DNA of 64,000 bases from Nevskia sp. (GCA_021732745.1 JAKFUK010000004.1:248001-312000), one strand, 5' to 3'; shown: positions 1 to 9,059, numbered from the stretch's first letter. Numbers and translations: made by a program. The notes: a model not told the origin generated them from the letters alone.

Positions 1-1
1 G

Positions 2-781
2 ATCGGCTTCCTCGACAGCGCGACCGTCGATCCCGACTACCCGCCGACCGAAACTGCGATCTCCGCTGCCAACGATGCCGTGCGTCAAGCGCTGACCGGC
101 TGGGCCGAAGCGCAGATCAGCGATCGCCCCGAGCTGCGTCCGCTGCTGGTGCCAAACGTGCCACCGGGCTCCAAGCGTTTGCCGCGTGACAACGGCACCT
201 GGGTTGCGACCTTGAAGCGCGACAACGTCAAGGCGATCACCACGCGCATCGAGCGGATCACGGCCAAGGGCATCAGGACCGTCGACGGCATCGAGCACGC
301 ATACGACGTGCTGATCTACGGCACCGGCTTCAAGGCCTCCGAGTTCCTGATGCCGATGCAGGTGATCGGCCGCGAAGGGCGCGATCTGCACGAAGTCTGG
401 AATGGCGATGCCCGTGCCTACCTGGGTGCCACGATCAGCGGTTTCCCGAACCTGTTCTGCCTCTACGGCCCGAACACCAATCTTGTGCTGCACGGTGCCA
501 GCATCGTCTACATCTCCGAGTGCGCGGCGAACTACGTGCTCGACGGCGTGCGACTGCTGCTGGAGAAAAACCTCAAGGCGCTCGACGTGAAGCCGGAAAT
601 CTACGCGCAGTACAACCAGCGCATCGACGAAGCCAACGCGATGCGCGCCTGGGGCTATTCGAAGGTCAGCAGCTGGTACAAGAACGCCCGTGGCCGCGTC
701 ACCCAGAACTGGCCGTTCACTGCTCTCGAACTGTGGCGACGCACGCGGCAGATCGAGCCGAACGACTATCGACTGAACTGA
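2..781 (+). CDS. Flavin-containing Baeyer-Villiger-type monooxygenase, C-terminal part
   Basis: The reading frame is open from the first bases of the window to a TGA at 779-781, so the N-terminal FAD-binding half lies outside. The visible part contains the DVLIYGTGFKASEFL segment, which matches the second nucleotide-binding region (ATG-type motif, here GTG) of class B flavoprotein monooxygenases such as 4-hydroxyacetophenone monooxygenase, followed by FPNLFCLYGPNTN, the usual FPN-x-F-x-x-GPN signature. Enzymes of this family insert oxygen into ketones using NADPH and FAD. The NTF2-like gene starts 8 bases downstream, suggesting co-transcription. The substrate cannot be told from the fragment. 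Confidence 0.85.
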   Translation: MGFLDSATVDPDYPPTETAISAANDAVRQALTGWAEAQISDRPELRPLLVPNVPPGSKRLPRDNGTWVATLKRDNVKAITTRIERITAKGIRTVDGIEHAYDVLIYGTGFKASEFLMPMQVIGREGRDLHEVWNGDARAYLGATISGFPNLFCLYGPNTNLVLHGASIVYISECAANYVLDGVRLLLEKNLKALDVKPEIYAQYNQRIDEANAMRAWGYSKVSSWYKNARGRVTQNWPFTALELWRRTRQIEPNDYRLN

Positions 782-788
782 CTCCGCC

Positions 789-1256
789 ATGGAACCGATC
801 TGCGCCACGCTGACCGCCGAGGGCATCGAAGCCCACATCCGCGCCTACTTCGAGGCCTGCAATAGCGGCGACGCCGAACGGATCGCCGCCTACTTCGAGC
901 CGGACGGCGTCCATTACTTTCCGCCCGGCATGTACGAGGGTCCGTTTCGCGGTGCGCTGACCATCGGCCGGCGCTGGCAGGCAGCGGTCGAAGCCTGGGG
1001 TTCTTACTGGACCGTCGACCAGGTGATCGTCGACGCCGCCACCCGCCGCGCGGCGATCGAGTGGTCGCATTTCAAGCGCCGCAAGGGCGTGCTGCTCAGG
1101 GGCGACGAGTGGTACCGCTATAGCGAGCGCGGCCTGATTCAGGACATCCGCGCCTATTACGCCAGCCCGCAGGACGCTTCGCTGGAACGACTGGAACTCG
1201 GCGGCTGGGATTACGCCGAGCTGGGCTATCCGCTGACGGCGCCGCCGGAAGCTTGA
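789..1256 (+). CDS. NTF2-like (SnoaL-type) protein
   Basis: A 155-residue protein with the look of a small alpha+beta barrel of the NTF2/SnoaL superfamily. It has an N-terminal helix with EAHIRAYFEACNSGD, then the FEPDGVHYFPPG stretch typical of polyketide cyclase-like or ester/ketone-metabolising members, and a DEWYRY segment near residue 110. Such proteins act as isomerases, cyclases or hydrolases, or as small binding proteins. It directly follows the monooxygenase gene (7-base gap), so it may process the oxygenation product. No catalytic assignment is possible from sequence alone. Confidence 0.7.
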   Translation: MEPICATLTAEGIEAHIRAYFEACNSGDAERIAAYFEPDGVHYFPPGMYEGPFRGALTIGRRWQAAVEAWGSYWTVDQVIVDAATRRAAIEWSHFKRRKGVLLRGDEWYRYSERGLIQDIRAYYASPQDASLERLELGGWDYAELGYPLTAPPEA

Positions 1257-1264
1257 GGATGACT

Positions 1265-1372
1265 TGCTCCCTCCCCCGCACGCGGGGGAGGGTTGGGGAG
1301 GGGGCGTTTGACGTCAGCGCTGGGATCGAACGCCCCCATCCCGACCTTCCCCCGCAAGCGGGGGAAGGAGCA
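1265..1372. repeat. Intergenic palindromic repeat, family R1 (CCCTCCCCCGC type)
   Basis: Two hairpins stand in tandem: CCCTCCCCCGC/GCGGGGGAGGG at 1269-1279 and 1282-1292, and CCTTCCCCCGC/GCGGGGGAAGG at 1345-1355 and 1358-1368. The sequence between them is itself roughly inverted. Related units lie at 27261-27362 and 32168-32191. They sit between genes and fill the gap between the convergent genes ending at 1256 and 1447. They look like dispersed REP-type elements and could also end transcription from both sides. Confidence 0.75.
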
Positions 1373-1446
1373 ATGGCCGCGCCCCCCGAATCCAAGCAGC
1401 CTTGCCGCCACGCAATGCGCGCCAGCTCGAAACCGCTGGCAGCTGC

Positions 1447-1863
1447 CTAAACCACCGCAGCGCGAGCAGCGACCTCGGCGGCACGCGCCACGCTGGCCGG
1501 TGTCCCGGCGATCGCCCAGTCCTCGGGCGGAATCGGCCAGCAGCCCCCGCGCACCCGGCTGCGTTCGACGCCGAGACAGTCGACGATCAGCTCGGTGAAG
1601 CCGCTCAGCAAGGCATGACGCTCGGCAAGCGGGCGGCCTTCGAGCACCAGAAAGTGGAAGTACGGCGCATCGACCGCGCCGTCGGCAAGCCGCTTGCTGC
1701 CGACCATCACATGCCTTGCCGCGTAGGGCTGGATGTAGACGCGGACTCTTTCGACCGGGCTTTTCAACACCTCGCAGTACAAGGCGGTTGCGCGTGCCAT
1801 CAGCTGGGTCTGCTGCGTCTCGCTGTAGGCCTCGGCAGCAAGATGGAAATGGATGATCGGCAT
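1447..1863 (-). CDS. Fused tautomerase-superfamily protein
   Basis: A 138-residue protein beginning Met-Pro-Ile-Ile, so Pro-1 becomes the N-terminus as in 4-oxalocrotonate tautomerases. The chosen ATG at 1863 follows GAAGAG and is the only start that exposes this proline. The length is twice that of 4-OT (about 62), and a second 4-OT-like half starts near residue 66 (YFHFLVLEGRPLAERHALL). This is the architecture of fused trimeric members such as malonate semialdehyde decarboxylase or cis-CaaD. It is the last gene of the meta-pathway operon, 19 bases after the SDR gene. The substrate is unknown; an isomerase or decarboxylase on a ring-cleavage product is the natural guess. Confidence 0.75.
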   Translation of the reverse strand: MPIIHFHLAAEAYSETQQTQLMARATALYCEVLKSPVERVRVYIQPYAARHVMVGSKRLADGAVDAPYFHFLVLEGRPLAERHALLSGFTELIVDCLGVERSRVRGGCWPIPPEDWAIAGTPASVARAAEVAARAAVV

Positions 1864-1882
1864 GGTGATTCTCTTCGTGTAG

Positions 1883-2638
1883 TTACGGCAGGCCGCGACG
1901 GCGGCCGGCATCCATGAACAGCGTGCCGCCGGCCAGGGCATCGGCTTCCGGGGCCAGCAGCATTTCGATCGCCCAAGCGATCTGCTCGACGGTGGTGAAG
2001 GCCCCGATCGCCGACTCCGCCCGCATCTCGTCGAGCACCGCGTCGGCGCTGATGCCGTCGCGCTCGCCGCGTGCGCTGGCCACCCGGCGCAGGCGCTCGG
2101 TATCGGCCGGGCCCGGTGCCACCAGATGGGCGGTCACGCCCTTCGCGCCATAGGCCCAGGAATACTGGCGAACCAGATTGGCGAGGGCCGCATTGGCCAC
2201 CCCGGCGGTCGCTGCATAGGCGGTTGGCTCGAAGCCGTAATGACCGCCAATGGCGACGATCCGCGAGCCGCGCTGCAATCGCGAATCGGCCGCGCGCACC
2301 AGCCGCATCAGGCCGCCGCACTTGATGTTGACGGCATCGACCACCGCAGCAGTGGGCGCGGTTGCGACCCCGCCGGCGGTAGCGACTCCGGGGCCGTGGA
2401 CCAGCATCCGCACCGGGCCGTCAATTGCGGCACCGATGGCGTCGATCGCGGTGTCCGCGCCGATGTCGGCGACGCAGGCGACGAGATTCGGCGATTCCGT
2501 TGTCAGACTCGTCAGGCTGTCGGCACTGCGGGCCACGCAGATCGTGCGCAGCCCGCGTGCCGCAAGACGGCGCGCGATGACCTGACCCATCGCGCCAGTG
2601 GCACCGACGACGATGGCCGTTTCTTGTGGATTCTTCAT
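1883..2638 (-). CDS. SDR-fold protein with degenerate active site
   Basis: A 251-residue Rossmann protein with a good N-terminal dinucleotide motif (VVGATGAMGQ, residues 11-20) and the late PG motif (VAPGPADT) of short-chain dehydrogenases. The catalytic part is odd. Where the family has Tyr-x-x-x-Lys the sequence reads YAATA, and the upstream catalytic serine position reads GGHYG. It may therefore bind NAD(P) without normal SDR chemistry, or use other residues. It sits between the catechol dioxygenase and the fused tautomerase, separated from the former by a palindromic repeat, and probably belongs to the same transcript. Confidence 0.75.
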   Translation of the reverse strand: MKNPQETAIVVGATGAMGQVIARRLAARGLRTICVARSADSLTSLTTESPNLVACVADIGADTAIDAIGAAIDGPVRMLVHGPGVATAGGVATAPTAAVVDAVNIKCGGLMRLVRAADSRLQRGSRIVAIGGHYGFEPTAYAATAGVANAALANLVRQYSWAYGAKGVTAHLVAPGPADTERLRRVASARGERDGISADAVLDEMRAESAIGAFTTVEQIAWAIEMLLAPEADALAGGTLFMDAGRRRGLP

Positions 2639-2656
2639 TCGACTCGCAGAAACCCA

Positions 2657-2726
2657 GTAGGTCCGGATTCATCCGGACGCTTTATTCATGTCGGCGAAAA
2701 CGCAGTCAGGATGAATCCGGACCTAC
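2657..2726. repeat. Palindromic repeat, family R2
   Basis: A perfect 18-bp inverted repeat (GTAGGTCCGGATTCATCC and its complement) has arms at 2657-2674 and 2709-2726. The left arm also contains a smaller palindrome around GGATTCATCC. A second copy with 16-bp arms lies at 9973-10036. Both copies sit immediately after the stop codon of a dmp-operon gene (dmpB and dmpC), where they could act as mRNA-stabilising stems or partial terminators. Confidence 0.85.
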
Positions 2727-2729
2727 GAC

Positions 2730-3662
2730 TCAGGTCAGCACGTTCAGGAAGCTTTCACGCGGCGTGAAATCCTGCGAGAAGGTTGCCGCGCCGAGTTCGG
2801 TGGTGTCCCAGACCAGGGTCGGCGTGTCCGGGTAGTGGATGTAGCCTTCGGCGAACACTTCGTTGCGATTGCCGTTCGGATCGAAGAAATAGATCGTCGA
2901 GCCGCGCGTCACACCGTGACGGTTCGGGCCGACATCGACCGGCACCCGGTACTTGCCGATGCGGTCGGCTGCCTTGATCACGTCGTGCGCCGATTCGAGC
3001 AGGAACGAAGCGTGGTGGAACTTGTTCTTTTCCGGCTGAAGGACAAACGCGATGTCGTGCGGCGTGGTCGAGCAGCTCAGGAACACGGCGAGCGAAATCT
3101 TCGCTTCGTGATGGATGAGCTTTTCCGACAGATCGAACTCGAACACTTCGGTGAACAGCTGCACGCACTCGTCGAGGTTGTGGCCGCCGAGCAGCAGGTG
3201 ATCGAGACGGTTGATGTGGAAGCCGCGCATCACACCGTCATCCGGCACCACCCCCGGGTTGTGCAGGCCCATGGTGTTGCCGATCTGATCCTTGTGCGCG
3301 TAAAGCTGCATCGTGTGACCGGACGGCAGCACGAACTCCAGACGCCGACCGCTCTTCGGGTAGACACCGGCTGCGATGTGCTTCACCGGCAGGCCGAAGG
3401 CTTCGATCTTCGGCGCCAGCCGGTCGAGTGTCGCGTCGTCGTAGACCTTGAATGCGAAGTAGTCCATGCCCGGACGATCGCTGGGCACCAGCACGATCGA
3501 GTGATGGTCGTGCTCGTCCCAGCACTTGTAGTAGACGCGGCCTTCGGCGTCTTCGAGCACTTCATGCAGACCCATGATGTGGTCGTAATGATGTTTCGAT
3601 TTCTTCATGTCGGTGACGCGGATCGCGATCTCGCCGACTCTCAGGACGCCTCTCATTGCCAT
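2730..3662 (-). CDS. dmpB: Catechol 2,3-dioxygenase (XylE/DmpB type)
   Basis: A 310-residue extradiol dioxygenase that opens catechol next to its hydroxyls to 2-hydroxymuconic semialdehyde. The length and most of the sequence match the XylE/DmpB group (about 307 residues). Two vicinal-oxygen-chelate domains are present; only the C-terminal one carries the metal site: His155 in RLDHLL, His216 or 217 in KFHHASF, and Glu268 in NRNEVF. The family signature GSTIYFFDPNGNRNEVF is intact. ATG 3662 follows GGAG at 7 bases. The gene lies at the downstream end of the minus-strand meta operon, after dmpG. The operon's XylT-type ferredoxin (11566-11946) would serve to re-reduce its iron. Confidence 0.95.
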   Translation of the reverse strand: MAMRGVLRVGEIAIRVTDMKKSKHHYDHIMGLHEVLEDAEGRVYYKCWDEHDHHSIVLVPSDRPGMDYFAFKVYDDATLDRLAPKIEAFGLPVKHIAAGVYPKSGRRLEFVLPSGHTMQLYAHKDQIGNTMGLHNPGVVPDDGVMRGFHINRLDHLLLGGHNLDECVQLFTEVFEFDLSEKLIHHEAKISLAVFLSCSTTPHDIAFVLQPEKNKFHHASFLLESAHDVIKAADRIGKYRVPVDVGPNRHGVTRGSTIYFFDPNGNRNEVFAEGYIHYPDTPTLVWDTTELGAATFSQDFTPRESFLNVLT

Positions 3663-3687
3663 ATCTTTCTCCTCTCACACTGGTGGC

Positions 3688-3728
3688 GTGCGCTTCGCGC
3701 ACGAAGTCGAACCGTGCGCAAAGCGCAC
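3688..3728. repeat. Pair of short hairpins between dmpG and dmpB
   Basis: Two near-identical 15-base hairpins, GTGCGCTTCGCGCAC (3688-3702) and GTGCGCAAAGCGCAC (3714-3728), stand 11 bases apart in the only sizeable gap (77 bases) in this part of the operon. No T-run follows on the transcribed strand. They may be an mRNA processing or stabilising site. Confidence 0.6.
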
Positions 3729-3739
3729 GCTGCAAACGC

Positions 3740-4810
3740 TCATGCCGCTTTGTCGTCGAACAGACCACGCTCGCGCGCCATGGTCAGCGCGGTGTCTTCG
3801 ATCATGTCTTCCTGGCCACCGATCATCTTCATCCGCCCCAGCTCCACCAGGATGTCGCGCGCCGGAATGCCGTACTTCTTCGCGGCGCGATCGGCATGCA
3901 GCAGGAAAGTGGAATAGACGCCCGCGAAGCCGATGGTCAGCGACGAGCGATCGACGCGGACGATGTGCTCCATCATCGGGAAAATGATGTCCTGCGTCAG
4001 GTCCATCAACTCGAAAAGCTTGCAGCCGGTCACGATTCCCATGCGGTCGCAGACGGCAACGAACACTTCCAGCGGCGTGTTGCCGGCCCCGGCCCCGAGA
4101 CCGCCGACCGAGGCGTCGATGCGGCTGGCACCTTCCTCGATCGCCGCCAGCGAATTGGCGATGCCCATGCCGAGGTTGTGATGGCCGTGGAAGCCGATCC
4201 CGGTTTCCGGATTCAGCACGTCGCGCAGTGCGCGGACGCGGACCCGCACATCCTCCGGCAGCATGTAGCCGGCGGAATCGGTGATGTAGATGGTCTGGGC
4301 GCCGAAGCGCTCCATCATCTTGCCCTGCGCGGCCAGCCCCTTCGCATCATTGAGGTGGGCCATCATCAGGAAGCCGGTGGTGTCCATTCCGAGCTTGCGC
4401 GCGTAGGCGATGTGCTGCGGGCTGGTGTCGGCCTCGGTGCAGTGGGTGGCGACGTGAACGCTGCGCACGCCGTGATCGAAGGCGCTTTGCAGTTCCTTCA
4501 TGGTGCCGAGGCCGGGAATCAGCAGGCAGGAAATCTTCGCCTGCTTCATTTGCGGGCAGACCGCATCCCAGTAAGCCTCGTTGGAATGCAGCGCGAAACC
4601 GTGCTGAAGGCTGTTGCCGCCAAGGCCGGCCCCGTGGGTGACCTGGATGTAGGGCACCCCGGCAGCGTCGAGTGCGGTGGCCACCTTGACCATCTGCTCG
4701 GTCGAAATCTGCTCGCGCTTGGCGTGCATGCCATCGCGCAGGCTCATGTCGTGAAGAATGACCTTGCGGCCGGCGAGCGCGCTCAGTGGCGTGTTTGCGG
4801 TGTCGTTCAT
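3740..4810 (-). CDS. dmpG: 4-hydroxy-2-oxovalerate aldolase
   Basis: A 356-residue DRE-TIM metallolyase that splits 4-hydroxy-2-oxovalerate into pyruvate and acetaldehyde. The N-terminal metal and catalytic motif is clear ([17 protein letters not shown], residues 18-34), as are the [14 protein letters not shown] metal histidines near residue 200 and the [11 protein letters not shown] segment. It partners with the acylating acetaldehyde dehydrogenase encoded 14 bases upstream, with which DmpG homologues form a channelling complex. A paralogue lies at 22604-23638. ATG 4810 follows AAGGA at 10 bases. Confidence 0.95.
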   Translation of the reverse strand: MNDTANTPLSALAGRKVILHDMSLRDGMHAKREQISTEQMVKVATALDAAGVPYIQVTHGAGLGGNSLQHGFALHSNEAYWDAVCPQMKQAKISCLLIPGLGTMKELQSAFDHGVRSVHVATHCTEADTSPQHIAYARKLGMDTTGFLMMAHLNDAKGLAAQGKMMERFGAQTIYITDSAGYMLPEDVRVRVRALRDVLNPETGIGFHGHHNLGMGIANSLAAIEEGASRIDASVGGLGAGAGNTPLEVFVAVCDRMGIVTGCKLFELMDLTQDIIFPMMEHIVRVDRSSLTIGFAGVYSTFLLHADRAAKKYGIPARDILVELGRMKMIGGQEDMIEDTALTMARERGLFDDKAA

Positions 4811-4824
4811 CGTGGTGGTGTCCT

Positions 4825-5742
4825 TCAGGCGGCTTCGAGCACTGCTGACAGGCGAATGCGGCCGCTGGCGATGCCTTCGGCGAACATCTCCGCCGTGCGC
4901 GTGGCAGCGGCAGTCATGATGTCGAGGTTGCCGGCGTAGGTCGGCAGGTAGTCGCCCAGGCCTTTCACTTCCATGAACACGGCGACCTTGTTGCCGTCGA
5001 ATACCGGGCCGTTGACCAGGCGATAACCGGGCACGTACTTCTGCACTTCGCCGATCATCTGCTGCACCGATTCGCGAATCCGCGCCTCGTCCGGCGCGTC
5101 ATCGGTCAAGCAGTAGATGGTGTTGCGCATCATCATCGGCGGCTCGGCCGGATTGACCACCACCAGCGCCTTGCCACAGCGCGCGCCGCCAACCACTTCG
5201 ATGGCATTCGAGGTCGTGTAGGTGAATTCATCGAGATTGGCGCGGGTGCCGGGGCCGATCGACTTCGAGGCGACACTGGCGATGATCTCGGCATAGCTCA
5301 CGCCCTGCACTCTCGACACGGCGCGGACGATCGGGATCGTTGCCTGGCCGGCGCAGGAAATCATGTTGAGGTTCATCGCCCCCTTCGCGGCGTGCTCGGC
5401 AAGATTCACCGGCGGCACGCACAGCGGGCCGATCGCCGCCGGGGTCAGGTCGATCATCATCACGCCGAGCGCAGTCAGCTTGTCCGAGTTCGACTTGTGC
5501 ACATAGGCCGAAGTCGCATCGAACGCGATCTGGATGCCGTCTTCGAGCACATGCGGCAGTAGGCCGTCGACCCCTTCGTGGGTCGTCTTCAGACCCATCT
5601 CGCGAGCCATCTTCAGGCCTTCGGAGTTGGCGTCGATGCCGACCATCCACACAGGTTCGAGCAGCGGCGAGCGCTGGATCTTGTAGATCAGATCGGTGCC
5701 GATGTTGCCGGAGCCGATCAGCGCGCAACGAATCTTTTTCAT
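4825..5742 (-). CDS. dmpF: Acetaldehyde dehydrogenase (acylating)
   Basis: A 305-residue NAD-dependent enzyme that turns acetaldehyde and CoA into acetyl-CoA, the last step of the meta-pathway. It has the N-terminal Rossmann motif [12 protein letters not shown] (residues 7-18) and the nucleophile segment [11 protein letters not shown] with the active-site cysteine near residue 130. The start overlaps the stop of the tautomerase gene by four bases (ATGA), and GGGAGG lies 11 bases upstream. It is directly followed by dmpG, as in known dmp/xyl/bph operons. A second copy is at 21681-22589. Confidence 0.95.
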   Translation of the reverse strand: MKKIRCALIGSGNIGTDLIYKIQRSPLLEPVWMVGIDANSEGLKMAREMGLKTTHEGVDGLLPHVLEDGIQIAFDATSAYVHKSNSDKLTALGVMMIDLTPAAIGPLCVPPVNLAEHAAKGAMNLNMISCAGQATIPIVRAVSRVQGVSYAEIIASVASKSIGPGTRANLDEFTYTTSNAIEVVGGARCGKALVVVNPAEPPMMMRNTIYCLTDDAPDEARIRESVQQMIGEVQKYVPGYRLVNGPVFDGNKVAVFMEVKGLGDYLPTYAGNLDIMTAAATRTAEMFAEGIASGRIRLSAVLEAA

Positions 5743-5990
5743 GATGCCTTTGCCTCCCGATGCAACTGGCCGTTGACGCCATTGAGACTCGCCGCCGGCA
5801 TCTTGCCGTTCTGCGAAGCAGTGACGCCGCCTACCGAAAAGTCTTCGCCGCCCATCTCGTGGATCAGGATGCGGACGTTCTCGGGCTTGACGCCGAGCAC
5901 CTCGACGACGGTCTCGGTGACGCGCCTGGCGAGTGCACGCTTCTGCTCGACCGTGCGGCCTTCGAGCAGGTTGAACTGGATGATGGGCAT
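5739..5990 (-). CDS. dmpI: 4-oxalocrotonate tautomerase with C-terminal extension
   Basis: An 83-residue protein starting [18 protein letters not shown]. Pro-1 (after Met removal) and Arg-11 in LEGR are the expected catalytic groups of 4-oxalocrotonate tautomerase, which ketonises 2-hydroxymuconate. The usual family length is 62 residues. Homology seems to end around [10 protein letters not shown], leaving a tail of roughly 20 extra residues that reaches the start of dmpF. It feeds DmpH in the dehydrogenase branch of the meta-pathway. Confidence 0.9.
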   Translation of the reverse strand: MPIIQFNLLEGRTVEQKRALARRVTETVVEVLGVKPENVRILIHEMGGEDFSVGGVTASQNGKMPAASLNGVNGQLHREAKAS

Positions 5991-6011
5991 CGGGGTTCTC
6001 GGGATGGGGAT

Positions 6012-7097
6012 TCAGTGACTCTCGACGGCGGGTGTCGCGTAGACGCGACGACTCGCGACCGGCGCCGGTCCTTCGGCGTCGATCATCTTGCGCAGCAGTC
6101 GGCGAACCTTGATCGGGCCGGCGTCGTTGCAGATCAGCACCGGATGCAGGCCGAAGAAATCATCGGTGCCCATCTCGGCATGCACGGCTTCGATGACCGG
6201 TCCGTCCTCGGTCTCGAAGGCGGCATGCATGGCCTGGATCTTGGCCTTGTTGTAGTCGGCGTCTTCGACCAGATGATTGCGCCGCGTGGCGAAGAAGTAG
6301 TGCGTGGTGTCGGCGCTTTCCGGGGTGCAGGTGTGCAGGTCGTACTGGCCGATGCAGTCGACGAGATCGAGGTTCCTGCTGTCGTCCTGCACCGCGCCGA
6401 CCGACAACTGGATGTTCGCCGGAGCCGTCCAGGTGATCTCGAAGTAATGGCGGGCGGGGCCCAGCGGCTCCGGCATGAGCGGCGAAAAGATCATCAGCGG
6501 TGGCTGCTGCGTCCACTCGGATCGCGAGGTGATGGTGGTCGCCGTCTCGGTCAGCTTCGGGGTCAGCGGCGACAACTGGCCGCGCGTGGTGATCATCTCG
6601 CCATGCACATGATCGATATGGCTCAAGTCCATCACGTTGTCGGTGATCAGCTCGTAGTTCGCCTTCATGTGCATGTAGGTCGCGCCGAAGGCATTGGGAT
6701 GGCCTTCCTCGAGCGGAGAAAAATCCGGCAGCTTCGCGGGATCGGCCGGTGCTTCGCCCATCCAGATCCAGATGAAGCCGTAGCGCTCCAGCAGCGGGTA
6801 GACACGCACGCGGGCGCTCGCGGGCGTGGCACCGTTGCCGTGCGGGTTCAGCGTGCAGCGGCCGGAGCAATCGAAGCGCAGCGCGTGATAAATGCAGGAC
6901 ACTTCATCGCCAACGCGCTTGCCGAGGTGCAATGGCGCGAAGCGATGCGGGCAGCGGTCGTGCATCGCCACCGGCGTGCCGTCCTGCTTCCGGTAGATCA
7001 GGATCGAGGTGTCGAGAATCTTGCGGTGGAACAAGGCTGTCGCGTCGACCTCGGTCGAGATGGCGGCAACGTACCAGGCGTTTTGCAGGGCTTTCAT
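6012..7097 (-). CDS. Rieske non-haem iron oxygenase, VanA type (copy A)
   Basis: A 361-residue single-subunit Rieske oxygenase. The [2Fe-2S] ligands are Cys49, His51, Cys68 and His71 (CPH and CIYH). The mononuclear iron site is in [14 protein letters not shown], with Asp157 linking the centres and His160 and His165 as likely ligands. Length and layout match vanillate O-demethylase, dicamba O-demethylase and similar alpha-only enzymes, not the alpha/beta dioxygenases. The gene lies between dmpI and a second, dissimilar Rieske oxygenase, 18 bases apart. A role in making catechol (for example from a methoxylated or carboxylated phenol) is inferred from context. No VanB-type reductase is adjacent. 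Confidence 0.88.
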   Translation of the reverse strand: MKALQNAWYVAAISTEVDATALFHRKILDTSILIYRKQDGTPVAMHDRCPHRFAPLHLGKRVGDEVSCIYHALRFDCSGRCTLNPHGNGATPASARVRVYPLLERYGFIWIWMGEAPADPAKLPDFSPLEEGHPNAFGATYMHMKANYELITDNVMDLSHIDHVHGEMITTRGQLSPLTPKLTETATTITSRSEWTQQPPLMIFSPLMPEPLGPARHYFEITWTAPANIQLSVGAVQDDSRNLDLVDCIGQYDLHTCTPESADTTHYFFATRRNHLVEDADYNKAKIQAMHAAFETEDGPVIEAVHAEMGTDDFFGLHPVLICNDAGPIKVRRLLRKMIDAEGPAPVASRRVYATPAVESH

Positions 7098-7115
7098 CGG
7101 GCGTGCTCCGGAAGA

Positions 7116-8201
7116 TCAGGTGAGTGCGGCTTCGGTATCGGCCGGCCGGAAGGCGGAACCGGCTTCGCCGGCCAGCACTTCATCGAGCAGGCGCAGCATC
7201 CGCGACGGACCGGCGTCGTGAAGGATCGACACCATCGGGAAGTTCGGCTTTTCCTTCATGCGAATGTGCTGCGCTTCGAGCACGTGGCGGTCTTCGAGGA
7301 AGGCAATGTCGAGCACGTCGCGCAGCAGGTCGGACAGGCCGGGGAATTCGAGATCGGCCCGCGAGCCCCAGGAGAAGTAGTACTCCACCGAGTCGGCGTT
7401 GTTCGGCACCACCGCCTGACAGGTGTAGGTGTCGGCGATCAGTGCACCGGTCGGTGCGCCTTCGCTGGCCCCGTTGGCGACGAAGGCCTGGAAGTGCAGC
7501 ACCCAGGTGCAGGGCAGCGTGTGGGTGATGTCGAACGACAGGTCGAAGCGCGCTTCGGCCGGGAACAGGTGGCGCAGGAAGTTCGGCGGCGGCACGGCGC
7601 GGATCAGGTACTCGGTGCGGATCGCGCGTTCGCCGGTCGTCACCTTCGACTTGATGTGCGTGTACTGGTGGCGGGTTTCGGCATCGTCACCGCCGAGCGA
7701 CTTCTGGTGCACCCAGGCGAGATGGCTCAGGTCGGCGAGATTGGCGATTTCCAGCCGGTAGTTGGCATCGACATGCATATGCGAAGTCTTGATCCTCCAG
7801 GCCGGATCGCCGGGGCCAATGGCGAATGGAATCAGCGCGACATCGGCCTTTTCAGCGACCCCCATCCAGACCCAGATCCAGTTGTCCCGCTCGACCACCG
7901 GAAACACGCGGGTGCAGGCCCGCGCCGGAATGCTGGCCTGCCCCGGTACTTCGGTGCACTGGCCGTCAGGGCCGAACTTCATGCCGTGATACATGCAGCG
8001 CAGCGAATCGCCTTCCTTTGCGCCCAGCGACAGCGCCGCCTGCCGGTGCGGGCAGCGGTCTTCCATCGCCACGATCTCGCCGCTTGGCTTGCGATACAGC
8101 ACCACGCGCTCGCCAGCCAGCTGGCGCGCCACGATCGAGTTCCTGCCCTGGGTGACCATGTAATCCCAGCCAGCGCAGTACCACGCATTCCTCACGAACA
8201 T
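7116..8201 (-). CDS. Rieske non-haem iron oxygenase, VanA type (copy B)
   Basis: A second 361-residue VanA-type oxygenase. The cluster ligands are Cys50, His52, Cys69 and His72 (CPH and CMYH), and NLADLSHLAWVHQ carries the bridging Asp157 with His160 and His165. I start at ATG 8201, preceded by GAGGAG at 6 bases; the longer frame to 8243 would add 14 residues without homology. It differs along most of its length from copy A, so it is unlikely to be a recent duplicate. The two could be separate enzymes for different substrates or two subunits of one complex. The substrate is unknown. Confidence 0.88.
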   Translation of the reverse strand: MFVRNAWYCAGWDYMVTQGRNSIVARQLAGERVVLYRKPSGEIVAMEDRCPHRQAALSLGAKEGDSLRCMYHGMKFGPDGQCTEVPGQASIPARACTRVFPVVERDNWIWVWMGVAEKADVALIPFAIGPGDPAWRIKTSHMHVDANYRLEIANLADLSHLAWVHQKSLGGDDAETRHQYTHIKSKVTTGERAIRTEYLIRAVPPPNFLRHLFPAEARFDLSFDITHTLPCTWVLHFQAFVANGASEGAPTGALIADTYTCQAVVPNNADSVEYYFSWGSRADLEFPGLSDLLRDVLDIAFLEDRHVLEAQHIRMKEKPNFPMVSILHDAGPSRMLRLLDEVLAGEAGSAFRPADTEAALT

Positions 8202-8263
8202 CGCATCCTCCTCCTCAGGTATGCCGGCAGCTCTGTTGGCCACTCGGCGGCAATCGACGTCAA

Positions 8264-9046
8264 TCAGACGAAGCGGAAACTGACGCTGCCCATGTCCTGG
8301 AAGCGCGCGGTGATGTTGTCGCCCGCCACCACCGGAATCGCTTCGGTGATGCCACCGGTCATCACGTAGCTGCCCGCTGGCAGCACTTCGCCGCGTTCGG
8401 CCAGATGCTTGACCAGCATCACGATGGCCTTGGCCGGATGGTTCAGCACAGCGGCACTGGCGCCGAGCGCCATGATTTCGCCGTTCTTTTCGATCACCAC
8501 TCCAATCGTGCGCAGGTCCATCTCGCGCGGGTCACGCGGCCGGCCGCCGGTGACGTAACGCGACGAAGACCCGTTGTCGGCGATCACGCTGACCAGATCG
8601 AACTTGAACTTCTCGTAGCGCGAGTCGATGACCTCGACGGCCGGGATGATGTAGTCGGTGGCCGCGATCACCTGCTCGATCGTCACGTCACCGGACAAAA
8701 CGGCCTTCATCACGAAGGCGATCTCGGCCTCGACTCGCGGGTGCACGAGTTCGGATGTGTCGATGGCGCTGTTCTCGGGCCGCGCGAAGCTGGCCATCAG
8801 GATGCCGAAGCTCGGCACGTCGACCCCCATTTGCAGCATCTTGGCTTTCGAGGTCAGGCCGGCCTTGAGGCCGACGCAGCGATCGCCGCGCGCGATCCAG
8901 CGGCGGCGCAGTTCGTCCTGCACGGCGTAGCTGTCTTCGATGCTCATCGACGGATACTCGTCGGTGAGTTTGGTCATGGTGGTCGCGCTGTCCTGGGCGT
9001 GCAGCACGCGGTCGGTCAGCTGGTTGATGACACTGGTATCAAGCAT
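8264..9046 (-). CDS. dmpH: 4-oxalocrotonate decarboxylase
   Basis: A 260-residue member of the hydratase/decarboxylase family that removes CO2 from 2-oxo-3-hexenedioate. It follows DmpH closely over its whole length: DEYPSMSIEDSYAVQ near residue 30, VGLKAGLTSKAKMLQMGV near 60, HPRVEAEIAFV with metal-binding glutamates near 105, and YIIPAVEVIDSRYEKFKFDL near 135. The last stretch separates decarboxylases from hydratases, which read [15 protein letters not shown]. DmpH and the neighbouring DmpE are known to work as a complex. ATG 9046 follows GGAG at 8 bases. Confidence 0.93.
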   Translation of the reverse strand: MLDTSVINQLTDRVLHAQDSATTMTKLTDEYPSMSIEDSYAVQDELRRRWIARGDRCVGLKAGLTSKAKMLQMGVDVPSFGILMASFARPENSAIDTSELVHPRVEAEIAFVMKAVLSGDVTIEQVIAATDYIIPAVEVIDSRYEKFKFDLVSVIADNGSSSRYVTGGRPRDPREMDLRTIGVVIEKNGEIMALGASAAVLNHPAKAIVMLVKHLAERGEVLPAGSYVMTGGITEAIPVVAGDNITARFQDMGSVSFRFV

Positions 9047-9059
9047 GTTTCAACTCCAC

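Noticed and set aside
5760-8369. An 869-codon open frame on the plus strand
   Set aside because: It runs antisense to dmpI and both Rieske oxygenase genes, whose metal motifs are clear; its own product is low-complexity with no recognisable domain. It is a by-product of high GC codon use.
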